This document shows positions 44,920 through 54,666 of a stretch of 64,000 nt of DNA, in pieces. Both the position numbers and the translations under genes were made by a program. This DNA is from Desulforapulum autotrophicum HRM2 (lineage in GTDB: Bacteria; Desulfobacterota; Desulfobacteria; Desulfobacterales; Desulfobacteraceae). Location: contig NC_012108.1 of NCBI RefSeq assembly GCF_000020365.1, forward strand, positions 2,790,001 to 2,854,000. The letters are read 5' to 3'. Within the stretch, counting starts at the first letter, position 1. Each line of letters begins with the position of its first letter. A model generated the notes under the pieces. That model saw only the letters and a program-made list of their open reading frames with translations, ran no database searches and had not been told where the DNA came from.

Positions 44920-45678
44920 ATGGGTTGGCTTGGAAAAGTGGTTGGGGGAACCATCGGTTTTGCCCTTGGAGGCCCCATTGGTGCCGTTGCAGGAGCAGCA
45001 TTCGGCCACACATTTGATAAAAAAGAGGCCCTTTACCTGTCGTCGGGTCAGTCCCAACAGCGACTTTCAACGAATGAAGAGTCCCAGATGACCTTTTTTG
45101 TGGCAGCATTTTCCATGCTGGCAAAAATAGCAAAGGCCGACGGCATGGTCAGTGAAAAGGAAATTGCCTCGATTGAAGGATTCATGAGCCAGGACCTTAA
45201 CCTCAACCCTGAGAGCAGAAATTCTGCTGTCAATATCTTCAGGCAGGCCCTGAATTCTAACGAAAGCTTTGAAGCCTTTGCCTTTCAGTTCCATGCAGCT
45301 TTTAGTAACCAGCCCAGGGTCATTGAGCTGATGATGGATATTCTTTTGAGGGTTTCTGCGGCCGATGGTGCCATCAGCGATAAAGAAGAATTCCTGCTTC
45401 TCTCAGCAGCAGGGATATTCAACCTCTCAGACACGGATTATGCAAGGCTTAAATCCAGATACGTCAAGGCGGTTAATCGCTTTTATTCGGTTTTAAAGAT
45501 CGATGAAACCGCCACCAATGAGGAGATCAAACGACAGTATCGAACCATGGTTTCCGAATACCATCCCGACAAGATTGAGGCAAAGGGCCTGCCTGACGAA
45601 TTCATCACGCTTGCCAACGACAAGTTCAGGGAGATCCAGGAGGCCTACGACGCCATTCGAAAAGAACGGGGAATCTAA
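44920..45678 (+). CDS. TerB-DnaJ protein (DjlA-like co-chaperone)
   Basis: 252 aa. A short glycine-rich hydrophobic N-terminus (GGTIGFALGGPIGAVAG) is followed by a TerB-like all-helical domain (about 55-175, with FSMLAKIAKADGMVSEKE and VSAADGAISDKEEFLL) and a C-terminal J domain (about 187-252) with HPD in EYHPDKIEAKGL. This order matches DjlA, a membrane-linked DnaK partner. AAGGAAA lies before the ATG. The acyltransferase-hydrolase gene starts 20 bp after its stop. Confidence 0.88.
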   Translation: MGWLGKVVGGTIGFALGGPIGAVAGAAFGHTFDKKEALYLSSGQSQQRLSTNEESQMTFFVAAFSMLAKIAKADGMVSEKEIASIEGFMSQDLNLNPESRNSAVNIFRQALNSNESFEAFAFQFHAAFSNQPRVIELMMDILLRVSAADGAISDKEEFLLLSAAGIFNLSDTDYARLKSRYVKAVNRFYSVLKIDETATNEEIKRQYRTMVSEYHPDKIEAKGLPDEFITLANDKFREIQEAYDAIRKERGI

Positions 45679-45698
45679 ATGGAACCTTTGAGGGGCAA

Positions 45699-47912
45699 TT
45701 GAACCGTTTTGCCTACTACATGTCCGGGTACACCCTTAAGGCCTTTTCGGGTTTTTCCAAGGCCCGGGTTTCCATCCACGGCCAGGAGAATATCCCCGAC
45801 GCATCCGTGATTTTTACGGCAAATCACTTCACCCGCATGGAAACCATTTTTCTGCCCTACCACATCCATGGCCTCATTAAAAAACCGGTCTGGTCCCTTG
45901 CAAGCAGTGATCTTTTCCATGGGGCACTCAAGGGAATCCTCTCCAGCATGGGGGCTGTCTCCACAAAGGACCCGGACCGGGACCTGGTCATTGTTAAGAA
46001 CCTCATATCCGGCGATGCCCAGTGCATTATCTTTCCAGAAGGCATGATGGTGAAAAACAAGAAGCTTGTCCAGTCGGATGAGTTTAAAATCACCCATGAT
46101 ACCGGGGTGTCCCGCCCCCACACCGGAGCTGCCGTCATCGCCCTTACCACCGAATTTTACCGACAACGACTCCGGCGCATGGAGAAGATAAATCCCCATG
46201 AGTTCGACAGGATTGTGTCCATGCTGGAGATCCATGACCCTGAAAAGGTACTTGCGACTCAAACCTTTATCGTGCCGGTGAACATCACCTACTACCCGCT
46301 CAGGGCCCAGCAAAATCTGCTGAGCAGCATTGCTGTGAACCTCATGGCTGAACCGTCCCAAAGGGTCCTTGACGAACTCATGACCGAGGGCACCATGCTT
46401 CTTACAGGTGTTGACGTTGACATCCGGTTTGGTACGCCCATCCCCATTGCAGGCTTTCTGCACAACTGGCTGGTTGAGAGCGATCTTACATCCAGACGAA
46501 GGATTACCTTTTCAAACACCATGGCCTCCAGGCCCGTCATGAAAACCGTTTCTATCGAGATTATGGAACGATACATGGCGTCGGTCTATGGGATGACCAC
46601 CCTTAATTATGACCACATATTTGCATCCATTCTCAAATACTTTCCAGGCCCTGTCATTGGGGTTTACGATTTCAAATGCAGGGCCTTTCTGGCCATAACG
46701 GGCAGGGTCATGGAATCAGACCAGAACCTGCACGGAAGCCTCTACCAGAACCAAATCCATCTTCTGACCGATGACCGGCACAACCGGTTTGGCGATTTTA
46801 TTCAGACCGCCGTTGATACAGGACGCGTCACCCTGGAAAATGGAAATATCCTTAAAAAAAATGAACCCTTGAACACGAATCTGAATTTCCATCGAATACG
46901 CATTGATGATCCAGTCTCGGTCATGGCCAACGAGGTTGACCCCTTGACAGACGTACAGCTCTTTCTGATTGAACTTGCCCGGAAAACACCCCGGGAAATT
47001 TCCATCCTTGTCAAGAACCGATTGCTCCAAAAGGAGAAGGCTGATTTTGAAAATGATTACAACACTTATTTTATAGAAAATGAATCAAAACCAAAGGGTG
47101 TAGGCAAATCGATTTTTCTCCCCTCAAACACGGGCGCCACCAGGGGCGTTCTTCTCATCCATGGATACATGGCAGCCCCTGCTGAAATGAAAGGAATTGC
47201 TCAGTTTTTCAATGATAGGGGATACAGCGTCCATGCACCCAGACTCAAGGGCCACGGCACCGGGCCTGAAAATCTGGCAGTGGTGAGTTATGAAGAGTGG
47301 ATCGAATCGGCCGAAGAGGGGTATGCTGTTTTACGGCACCTGTGTGACAAGATTTTTATCGGTGGTTTTTCAACAGGTGCAGGAATCGCCCTTGATCTTG
47401 CAACCCGGGTGGAAAAGGTCCATGGGGTGTTTGCCGTGGCACCGCCAAGGGAAATCCTGGATTCAGGCGCCTATTTTGCGCCTGCCATGGACATCTGGAA
47501 CCATCTTCTGAAACGGACAAAGATCGGTACTATTGCAAAGGATTTTATTCACCACGAAACTGAAAATCCTGGAATTGACTATCTTCGAAATCCAATCGCC
47601 GGTATACGCCAGCTTGAAAAATTCATGGAGAAACTTGAACCGAAGATTGGCCACATCAAGACCCCTGTTCTGGTGGTTCAGTCAAGGAAAGATCCAATGG
47701 TAAAACCGGATGAAACAGCCAAGCTGTTTAAAAAGCTTGGCTGCGTAATCAAGGAATTTTATCTGTTGGATTTTGACCGCCATGGCATTCTTCTGGGCAG
47801 GGGTGCCCATCGGGTCTACAGGATCATTGCCGAGTTTATGGATTCCCTGGAAACAACGGACAGTGATTTAACTCTATCAGGGCCGGATGTGATACCCGGC
47901 CCTGACAAATAG
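45699..47912 (+). CDS. Fused PlsC-like acyltransferase and alpha/beta hydrolase
   Basis: 737 aa. The N-terminal part (about 15-290) resembles a PlsC-type acyltransferase, with ANHFTRMETIFLP at the HxxxxD site, here His-x4-Glu, and FPEGMMV as the FPEGxxS-like block. The C-terminal part (about 470-725) is a monoacylglycerol-lipase-like hydrolase: LLIHGYMAAP (oxyanion loop), nucleophile in GGFSTGAG, Asp in SRKDPMV and His in DRHGIL. One chain that can both attach and remove acyl groups suggests lipid remodelling; this is inferred. The start is a TTG close after GAGGGG; an ATG at 45720 is an alternative. Confidence 0.78.
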   Translation: MNRFAYYMSGYTLKAFSGFSKARVSIHGQENIPDASVIFTANHFTRMETIFLPYHIHGLIKKPVWSLASSDLFHGALKGILSSMGAVSTKDPDRDLVIVKNLISGDAQCIIFPEGMMVKNKKLVQSDEFKITHDTGVSRPHTGAAVIALTTEFYRQRLRRMEKINPHEFDRIVSMLEIHDPEKVLATQTFIVPVNITYYPLRAQQNLLSSIAVNLMAEPSQRVLDELMTEGTMLLTGVDVDIRFGTPIPIAGFLHNWLVESDLTSRRRITFSNTMASRPVMKTVSIEIMERYMASVYGMTTLNYDHIFASILKYFPGPVIGVYDFKCRAFLAITGRVMESDQNLHGSLYQNQIHLLTDDRHNRFGDFIQTAVDTGRVTLENGNILKKNEPLNTNLNFHRIRIDDPVSVMANEVDPLTDVQLFLIELARKTPREISILVKNRLLQKEKADFENDYNTYFIENESKPKGVGKSIFLPSNTGATRGVLLIHGYMAAPAEMKGIAQFFNDRGYSVHAPRLKGHGTGPENLAVVSYEEWIESAEEGYAVLRHLCDKIFIGGFSTGAGIALDLATRVEKVHGVFAVAPPREILDSGAYFAPAMDIWNHLLKRTKIGTIAKDFIHHETENPGIDYLRNPIAGIRQLEKFMEKLEPKIGHIKTPVLVVQSRKDPMVKPDETAKLFKKLGCVIKEFYLLDFDRHGILLGRGAHRVYRIIAEFMDSLETTDSDLTLSGPDVIPGPDK

Positions 47913-47938
47913 TTGTAACTAGTGCCTGACCGAGAACC

Positions 47939-48066
47939 CGTGTTTGGATGAAAACTTGCCCAGATGCAAGGCGCGATCAAAGCTGAAACCGGAGCGTACT
48001 GTAGTACGTGAGGCTTTCAGCTTTGTGAAGCAACGCAGCAGGTGGGTGAGTTTTCGTTCAAACACG
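47939..48066. repeat. 128 bp imperfect palindrome between convergent genes (copy B)
   Basis: The ends CGTGTTTG and CAAACACG are perfect inverted repeats; inner arms include CAAAGCTGAAA/TTTCAGCTTTG, and the apex is GCGTACTGTAGTACGTGAG. CAAGGCGC (47967-47974) and GCAACGCAGCAG (48030-48041) are shared with the palindrome at 11651-11812. It fills the gap between the facing hydrolase and ATPase genes. Confidence 0.8.
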
Positions 48067-48068
48067 AT

Positions 48069-48758
48069 CTAAATTACCAGCATGGTCGCAGGATCAAGGG
48101 TATACCGCTGGTTTGCCCTGTCACCGTCCTTGAGGACCACGGCATTGATTTTTTCATCCTTGGGCTGGAGAAAAAGTGCCTTATCAAACCGGTCTTTTAC
48201 CTGATCAAGCTGCCTGGGATACCCGACTTCAGTCAAGGGTTCGTCCCTGTGGCTCTGCATGGAGAACCAGAAGGCAGTCTCAAAATTTTCGGAAATTGAC
48301 TTGAGATCGTCCATAAGGTCGGCAAGGTCCGTATCAAAGTCCAGGCCGTCAACAATGATCATGGCCGGAATTTTAACATCCCCCTTTCGGAGGGTCTTTA
48401 GGTAATCCCTGAGTTTTTCTGCGGTAAAGGTCAACTCATTGTAGCTGATCCCTGTTTTGCAGGGTTCAATATCTTCCCAAAGGCGATTGGCCTTCATGGG
48501 GTCAACATAGCCGATGCTGTCCACCAGGCTTGTAAACGCTTCCTTATAGCGAACATTTATCTTGTCCATTGGGTCACTGAGGCTGATGTGAAGGATGTTT
48601 TCCCCCTCAAGAAGCCTTGAAATTGCGATCTGAACCAGAAACTGTGTCTTGCCGACACCGGCCCGTGAAAGCACGGCGCCAAATCTGCCCTGGTGAAGAT
48701 TCTCACTGCCCATGATAATGATTGCCGGGCTCCTGTGAATGAGATCGTTTTTCAGCAT
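48069..48758 (-). CDS. RecA/KaiC-like P-loop ATPase
   Basis: 229 aa. The P-loop is SRAGVGKTQFLV near residue 33; the Walker B-like strand is AMIIVDGLDFD. The fold pattern (ILHISLSDPMDKIN, then a helical part with ISYNELTFTAEKLRDY) is that of RecA/KaiC/DnaB-type ATPases, but no helicase or recombinase extension exists. The role is unknown. It starts 30 bp after fusA on the same strand, so it is likely expressed with it. The stop is 2 bp from palindrome copy B. Confidence 0.7.
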   Translation of the reverse strand: MLKNDLIHRSPAIIIMGSENLHQGRFGAVLSRAGVGKTQFLVQIAISRLLEGENILHISLSDPMDKINVRYKEAFTSLVDSIGYVDPMKANRLWEDIEPCKTGISYNELTFTAEKLRDYLKTLRKGDVKIPAMIIVDGLDFDTDLADLMDDLKSISENFETAFWFSMQSHRDEPLTEVGYPRQLDQVKDRFDKALFLQPKDEKINAVVLKDGDRANQRYTLDPATMLVI

Positions 48759-48788
48759 ATTTCCCTCGCTTTATTTTTAATTGAATGC

Positions 48789-50873
48789 TTAATTTTTCTT
48801 CTTATCTTCTTCTTCTTTGGCCTTTACAAGCTCATCGGCAACCGACTGGGGTACCTGCTTGTAAGCTGAAAATTCCATGGAAAACTGGGCCTTTCCCTGG
48901 GTGGCGGATCGAAGAATAGTCGAGAAACCAAACATCTCGGAAAGGGGAACGCTGGACTCAATTACAGACATGACTCCCTCTTCCTGGGAGCCCTGGATAA
49001 TACCCCTGCGCTGGTTGATAAGACCCATACACGAACCCTGGAACTCGTTGGGAGTCTCAATGACAACCTTCATGATGGGCTCGTGGATAACCGGCTTTGC
49101 CTTGAGATATCCTTCGCGGAAACCGCCCCTTGCCGCAGCCTGGAAAGCCATTTCAGACGAATCCACGGCATGGTAGGCACCGTCTTCAAGGACCACCCGG
49201 ACTCCGGTGATTGGGAACTCCATCTTGGGTCCCTTGTCCATTGAGTTCTTGAACCCTTTTTCACACGAAGAGATGAACTGGGTGGGAATTCTTCCGCCCG
49301 TGACCTTGTTGACAAATTCAAACTCTTCGTCAAAGGGTTCCACATACCCCATAACCCGTCCAAACTGGCCCGAACCACCGGTCTGCTTCTTGTGGGTGTA
49401 GTTGAATTCAGCTTTACGGGTGATGGTCTCACGATAGGCAACCCGGGGCTTGCCGGTGATCACCTCGGCCTTGTACTCACGCTTCATGCGCTCCACATAG
49501 ACCTCAAGGTGAAGCTCACCCATACCCTGGATAATGGTTTCGTTGGTCTCCTTATCCACAAAGGTCTTGAATGTGGGATCCTCCTTGGTGAACCGGTTGA
49601 GAGCCTTGGACATGTTGATCTGGGACTTGTTGTCAACCGGCTGAAGGGAGAGGGAGATAACCGGGTCCATGACGTGCATGGCAATCAGGGAGTAGTTAAT
49701 ACCTGGGCTCACAAAGGTGTCTCCAGATGCACAGTCAACACCGAACATGGCACCAATATGACCTGCAGGAATCTCATTCACCTCTTCCATTTCAGAGGCG
49801 TGCATGCGGATGAGCCTGCCGACCTTTGTCTTTCTGCCGTCCCTGGAATTGATCACTGTGTCGCCTTTTTTCAAACACCCCTGGTAGACCCGCATGTAAG
49901 TGAGCTGGCCATACTGGCCGTCCTCAAGCTTAAAAGCAAGGGCAACCGTGGGCTTATCAAAGCTACTTTCGAGCGTAACGGTCTCTTCATTGTTGTCAAG
50001 GTCAATGGCGACATTTTCAACATCAATGGGCGAGGGCAGATAGTCAAGTACAGCGTCAAGCAGGGGCTGAACAGCCGTATTCTTATAGGCAGAGCCCATG
50101 AACACAGGCGTCATCTCCCGGGCAATGGTTCCCTTGCGGACCGCTTCTTTGATCATCTCTTCGGAGATTTCTTTTTCTTCAAGGATGGCGTCCGTGAGAT
50201 CGTCGGAAAATGCGGAAACCGCATCGATCATGATTTCTCGCTTCTCGGCTGCGTCTTCTGCAAGTTCTGCCGGAATATCCTTGACTATGACCTTTTCGCC
50301 GTTGTCACCCTCAAAATAATAGGCCTTCATGGTAACAAGATCCACAACACCTTTGAGCTTATCTTCAAGACCGATGGGAATCTGCATGAGGACCGAGTTA
50401 TGGCCGAGCTTGTCCCGAAGCTGTTTTGCCACCCTGTAGGGGTTGGCACCGCTTCTGTCGCACTTGTTGACAAAGGCGATGCAGGGGACCTGGTAACGTT
50501 TCATCTGCTGATCAACGGTGATGGACTGGGACTGAACCCCTGAAACAGAACAGAGAATAAGCACAACGCCGTCAAGTACCCTGAGAGAACGTTCAACCTC
50601 CACGGTAAAATCCACATGGCCAGGCGTATCGATAATATTGACAGCAAATGTTTTCCACTCGCAATGTGTGGCGGCCGAAGCAATGGTGATGCCGCGTTCG
50701 CGTTCAAGCTCCATGGAGTCCATGACAGCACCTGCGCCGTCTTTGCCCCTGACCTCATGGATCTGGTGGATTTTGTCGGTATAGAACAAAATCCTTTCTG
50801 TAAGTGTTGTTTTACCCGAATCGATATGGGCGCTGATTCCGATATTCCTTACCCTTTTTAAGTCCTTAAGCAT
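48789..50873 (-). CDS. fusA: Elongation factor G, mitochondrial/spd-type
   Basis: 694 aa, complete five-domain EF-G. It drives ribosome translocation with GTP. GTPase motifs: [26 protein letters not shown] (G2), [21 protein letters not shown] (two contiguous family blocks) and [10 protein letters not shown] (G4). The G2-region wording [20 protein letters not shown] and the G4 neighbourhood resemble mitochondrial EF-G1 and the spirochaete/planctomycete/Desulfobacterota subfamily more than E. coli FusA. It stands alone, not in a str operon, so it may be an additional or translocation-specific EF-G. AAGGAC precedes the ATG. Confidence 0.93.
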   Translation of the reverse strand: MLKDLKRVRNIGISAHIDSGKTTLTERILFYTDKIHQIHEVRGKDGAGAVMDSMELERERGITIASAATHCEWKTFAVNIIDTPGHVDFTVEVERSLRVLDGVVLILCSVSGVQSQSITVDQQMKRYQVPCIAFVNKCDRSGANPYRVAKQLRDKLGHNSVLMQIPIGLEDKLKGVVDLVTMKAYYFEGDNGEKVIVKDIPAELAEDAAEKREIMIDAVSAFSDDLTDAILEEKEISEEMIKEAVRKGTIAREMTPVFMGSAYKNTAVQPLLDAVLDYLPSPIDVENVAIDLDNNEETVTLESSFDKPTVALAFKLEDGQYGQLTYMRVYQGCLKKGDTVINSRDGRKTKVGRLIRMHASEMEEVNEIPAGHIGAMFGVDCASGDTFVSPGINYSLIAMHVMDPVISLSLQPVDNKSQINMSKALNRFTKEDPTFKTFVDKETNETIIQGMGELHLEVYVERMKREYKAEVITGKPRVAYRETITRKAEFNYTHKKQTGGSGQFGRVMGYVEPFDEEFEFVNKVTGGRIPTQFISSCEKGFKNSMDKGPKMEFPITGVRVVLEDGAYHAVDSSEMAFQAAARGGFREGYLKAKPVIHEPIMKVVIETPNEFQGSCMGLINQRRGIIQGSQEEGVMSVIESSVPLSEMFGFSTILRSATQGKAQFSMEFSAYKQVPQSVADELVKAKEEEDKKKN

Positions 50874-50909
50874 GATGAGACTGTCCTTTGACTGAAATTA
50901 ATGCACACC

Positions 50910-50928
50910 CCATTATCAAGGATAATGG
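50910..50928. repeat. 8 bp perfect hairpin in the fusA leader
   Basis: CCATTATC and GATAATGG are separated by a 3 nt loop, about 37 bp upstream of the fusA ATG and on the other side of the rsmG promoter region. It may be an operator or a leader hairpin of fusA. Confidence 0.5.
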
Positions 50929-50952
50929 ATAAATGTTGCCGCTTTTTTAATA

Positions 50953-50981
50953 TTGAAAATTGGTATCGGCTCTGTTAGTAT
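50953..50981 (+). promoter_or_regulatory. Possible promoter of rsmG
   Basis: TTGAAA (50953-50958) and TAGTAT (50976-50981) are 17 bp apart, about 57 bp before the rsmG ATG, in the gap shared with divergent fusA. Confidence 0.4.
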
Positions 50982-51038
50982 CAGTATTTTGATTAAGGTG
51001 TTACACGGTTTAAAAAAATTCCAATATAATAAATAATT

Positions 51039-51725
51039 ATGCCAATCATGTCAAGCAAAAAACATATCCCAGACCCGCCCTTTGGCGGAGCCTGGAAGGA
51101 GATGGTCAAAAGCGGCGGTGATCAGTTGGGAATAGCCCTTAGCCCGGATCACCTTGGGACCATGGCACGCCATGGAACAGAGCTTTTAAAGTGGAACCGG
51201 AAGTTCAACATCACCTCGATTACCGATCCCCGGGAGATGGCCACAAAACATTTTATCGACAGCCTTGCCATTGCCCCCCATATTCCAGAAAATGCCAGGG
51301 TGCTCGACATGGGGTCGGGGGGCGGTTTTCCCGGTGTTCCCCTCAAGGTGGTTCGACCGGACTTGGAGGTTGTGCTGGTGGACGCATCCAGAAAACGGGT
51401 TTCGTTTCTCAACCGCCTTGTAAGTCTGACCGGACTCAAGTCAATCACCGCCGTCCATGCCCGGGCGGAAATCCTTGCCAAAGACCCGGCTTTCGCCGGC
51501 AGGTTCGATGTGGTTACATCCCGAGCCTTTACCGCCCTTGACCGATTTGTTGTGCTGGCCGCGCCTTTTTTGTCACCCACTGGTATTATTTTTGCCATGA
51601 AGGGCAGGGCGGGCACCGAGGAGGCCCACGCCGTCTCCCTGTCGAAATATGAGGTAAAAACCATCTCTTATCTGCTTCCGTTGGAAGACCATGGCCGGAC
51701 CATTGTTTCAGTTAAGCCCCTTTAG
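51039..51725 (+). CDS. rsmG: 16S rRNA (guanine527-N7)-methyltransferase
   Basis: 228 aa. It methylates G527 of 16S rRNA with SAM. Motifs: LLKWNRKFNITSITDPREM, HFIDSLAI, the SAM loop VLDMGSGGGFPGVPLKVV, VLVDASRKRVSFL and VVTSRAFTALD. These are typical RsmG/GidB. The first ATG has no clear ribosome site; a later ATG (51102) sits directly on GGAG and would remove part of the N-terminus, so the longer form is kept. ileS follows 126 bp later. Confidence 0.93.
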   Translation: MPIMSSKKHIPDPPFGGAWKEMVKSGGDQLGIALSPDHLGTMARHGTELLKWNRKFNITSITDPREMATKHFIDSLAIAPHIPENARVLDMGSGGGFPGVPLKVVRPDLEVVLVDASRKRVSFLNRLVSLTGLKSITAVHARAEILAKDPAFAGRFDVVTSRAFTALDRFVVLAAPFLSPTGIIFAMKGRAGTEEAHAVSLSKYEVKTISYLLPLEDHGRTIVSVKPL

Positions 51726-51766
51726 AACCATGCAAAAGAAGGTTGATCTTGACTTTTACATGGATA

Positions 51767-51794
51767 TTGACTTAACTTTAGGGTTTGATATTTT
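51767..51794 (+). promoter_or_regulatory. Possible promoter of the ileS operon
   Basis: TTGACT (51767-51772) and TATTTT (51789-51794) lie 16 bp apart, about 57 bp before the ileS ATG. Confidence 0.4.
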
Positions 51795-51851
51795 AAAGAC
51801 ACCATTTACATATATATTGATACATTCTACATTCCGATTCCTGGAGGATAC

Positions 51852-54662
51852 ATGGATTATAAAAAGACGCTGAACCTGCCATCCACTAAGTTTGCCATGA
51901 AGGCAAACCTGGCCAACCGCGAACCTGCCCAGCTTGATGCCTGGGAGGCGTCAGGACTTTACCAGAAGATCCGACAGTCTTCAAAGGGGAAGCCCAAATT
52001 TATTCTCCATGACGGCCCTCCCTATGCCAACGGCCACCTCCACATCGGACACGCCATCAACAAAATCTTAAAGGATATCATTATCCGGTCCAAACAGATG
52101 GCTGGATTTGACGCCCCCTATGTTCCAGGATGGGACTGCCATGGGTTGCCCATTGAGCACAATGTGGACAAAAAACTGGGCTCAAAAAAAGCCGATATGA
52201 CCCCGGTTCAGGTGAGACAGGCCTGCCGGGAGTATGCCAAGGGCTTTGTGGATATCCAGCGGGAAGAGTTCAAACGATTCGGAGTAGCAGGAGAGTGGGA
52301 TGAGCCCTACCTGACCATGAACAAAGCCTATGAGGCCAGGATTGCCAAAGAGTGCGGTGAGTTTGCCCTCCAGGGGGATATGTTCCTTGGTAAAAAACCC
52401 ATATACTGGTGCTGCTCCTGCCAGACGGCCCTGGCCGAAGCCGAAATCGAATACAAGGACATAGGCTCGCCGTCCATCTATGTAAAATTTGCCGTCAAGG
52501 ACGACCTTTCCAGACTTCTGCCCGCCCTTAAAGACAAAGAGACCTCATTTGTCATCTGGACCACCACCCCCTGGACCATTCCTGCCAACCTTGGCGTCTG
52601 TCTGCACCCAGAGTTTATCTACTCAGCCGTTGAAACACAAAATCATGGGGTGCTCATCCTGGCAAAGGAACTGGTGGAACAGGTGATGGCTACTTTTAAC
52701 ATTGACACCTACACCAATCTCGGGGACCTTGACGCAAAAGACCTTGAGAACACAAAATGCAGCCACCCCCTTTATGGCCGAGATTCCCTCGTGATCCTGG
52801 GCGAGCATGTCACCCTGGAGGCAGGAACGGGTTGTGTTCATACAGCCCCGGGCCATGGCGCCGACGATCATGTTGTCGGTCTCAAGTACGGGCTTGAGCC
52901 CTACTCTCCGGTCCTTGACAATGGCTGCTTTTCCGATGATGTCGAAGAGTTCAAAGGTCAGTTCATCTTCAAGGCAAACAAGGGCATTGTCGAGCGGCTG
53001 GACAATCTGGGCGCCCTGATCAAACAGGAAAATATTACCCATTCATATCCCCACTGCTGGCGGTGTAAAAAACCTGTGATATTCAGGGCCACCCCCCAGT
53101 GGTTCATCTCCATGGACAAGCTTGATCTTCGCAAGAAAAGCCTTGCCGAGATCGACAACGTCAACTGGATCCCGGCCTGGGGAAAGGCCAGGATCTATTC
53201 CATGATCGAAAACCGTCCGGACTGGTGTCTGTCCCGCCAGCGATCCTGGGGCGTTCCCATTCCCGTGTTCCACTGTGAAAGCTGCGGTGAGATCTATGTG
53301 ACAAGGGAATCTGTCGACAAAATCCATAGCCTTTTTACCGCCCACAGCTCAGACATCTGGTTTGAATGGGAGGCAAAGGATCTCATGCCCGAGGGTGCCG
53401 TGTGCAAAAGCTGCGGCAAAGATAAATTCACCAAAGACCATAACATCCTTGACGTATGGTTTGATTCTGGGGTGAGCCATGCGGCAGTTCTTGAAGAACG
53501 TGAAGGCCTTGAACGGCCGGCAGATCTCTACCTTGAGGGCAGTGACCAGCATAGGGGGTGGTTTCACAGCTCTTTGTTAACCGCCGTCGGACGAACGGGA
53601 AAAGCGCCCTACAAATCGGTTCTCACCCATGGGTTTGTGGTTGACTCCCAGGGCAAGAAAATGTCCAAGTCCGTGGGCAACGTGGTTGCGCCTGAAAAAA
53701 TAATCAAGGCCCACGGGGCAGATATCCTTCGCCTTTGGGTGGCATCTGCCGATTACAGGGACGATGTAAGAATTTCAGATAACATTGTCAATCAGCTCTC
53801 CGACGCCTACCGCCGCATCCGAAACACCTGCAGGTTCATGCTCGGCAACCTGTCGGATTTTAACCCGGCTGTGGATGCAAGACCAGTGGAAAACATGGAG
53901 GGCCTTGATCGGTTTATCCTCCACAGACTGAACCAGGTACTTGAACGATGCCTTGGGGCCTATGACACCTATGAGTTTCACACCATCCACCACAGCCTCC
54001 ACAACTTCTGCGTGGTGGATCTGTCCGCCTTTTACCTGGACATCATCAAGGACCGGCTCTACACTTCACCTGCAACGGACACGGCAAGGCGGGACGCCCA
54101 GACAGCCATGTACCTGATTCTTGACAGCATTACACGGCTCATGGCACCCATCCTGCCGTTCACGGCAGAAGAGATATGGACCTACATGCCCGAGGTTCAG
54201 GGGAGACCGGAAAGCGTTCACCTGGCCCACCGCCCCAACGCCAATCCAGCATGGACGAACAAGGCCCTTGCCGATGATTGGGAAAAAATCCGGGAACTCA
54301 GGGCTGAGGTAACCAAGGCCCTTGAAGAGGCACGAACGGCAAAGCTCATCGGTCATCCATTGGATGCAGCCATTTTAATCAAGACACCCACCCAGGCCCT
54401 TGGGGATCTGTTAAGGGAATTTAGTGAGGATCTCAGGGACATCTTCATCGTCTCCGCCGCCGAAGTTACGGACACGCTGGAGGGGGATACCTTTGTGAGC
54501 AGCGAGATCAAAGGTCTTGCCGTAAAGGTGGCCAAGGCTTCGGGGAAAAAGTGCGACAGGTGCTGGAAGTACGACCTCACCGTGGGCGCTGAATCCTGCA
54601 GTGAAGGTGCCTGCAAGCGCTGCTCTTCAGCCCTTGAAAAGATTGCAGCCATTGAAGGATAG
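51852..54662 (+). CDS. ileS: Isoleucyl-tRNA synthetase
   Basis: 936 aa, the usual bacterial length. The class I signature HIGH is in GHLHIGHAINKILKD (about 58-72) and KMSKS in GKKMSKSVGN (about 600). The editing insert lies between (FVIWTTTPWTIPANLG). A C-terminal zinc module has four Cys (CDRCWK and CKRC with intervening residues). GGAGGA precedes the ATG. It heads an operon with lspA (4 bp gap), lgt, holA and pyk; ileS-lspA-lgt is a common bacterial grouping. Confidence 0.97.
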   Translation: MDYKKTLNLPSTKFAMKANLANREPAQLDAWEASGLYQKIRQSSKGKPKFILHDGPPYANGHLHIGHAINKILKDIIIRSKQMAGFDAPYVPGWDCHGLPIEHNVDKKLGSKKADMTPVQVRQACREYAKGFVDIQREEFKRFGVAGEWDEPYLTMNKAYEARIAKECGEFALQGDMFLGKKPIYWCCSCQTALAEAEIEYKDIGSPSIYVKFAVKDDLSRLLPALKDKETSFVIWTTTPWTIPANLGVCLHPEFIYSAVETQNHGVLILAKELVEQVMATFNIDTYTNLGDLDAKDLENTKCSHPLYGRDSLVILGEHVTLEAGTGCVHTAPGHGADDHVVGLKYGLEPYSPVLDNGCFSDDVEEFKGQFIFKANKGIVERLDNLGALIKQENITHSYPHCWRCKKPVIFRATPQWFISMDKLDLRKKSLAEIDNVNWIPAWGKARIYSMIENRPDWCLSRQRSWGVPIPVFHCESCGEIYVTRESVDKIHSLFTAHSSDIWFEWEAKDLMPEGAVCKSCGKDKFTKDHNILDVWFDSGVSHAAVLEEREGLERPADLYLEGSDQHRGWFHSSLLTAVGRTGKAPYKSVLTHGFVVDSQGKKMSKSVGNVVAPEKIIKAHGADILRLWVASADYRDDVRISDNIVNQLSDAYRRIRNTCRFMLGNLSDFNPAVDARPVENMEGLDRFILHRLNQVLERCLGAYDTYEFHTIHHSLHNFCVVDLSAFYLDIIKDRLYTSPATDTARRDAQTAMYLILDSITRLMAPILPFTAEEIWTYMPEVQGRPESVHLAHRPNANPAWTNKALADDWEKIRELRAEVTKALEEARTAKLIGHPLDAAILIKTPTQALGDLLREFSEDLRDIFIVSAAEVTDTLEGDTFVSSEIKGLAVKVAKASGKKCDRCWKYDLTVGAESCSEGACKRCSSALEKIAAIEG

Positions 54663-54666
54663 ATCC

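Noticed and set aside
45675-46463. 262 aa minus-strand open frame
   Set aside because: Antisense to the PlsC-like domain; no family features.
49392-50543. 383 aa plus-strand open frame
   Set aside because: It lies wholly antisense to fusA, has no recognisable domain, and its composition mirrors the conserved EF-G codons.
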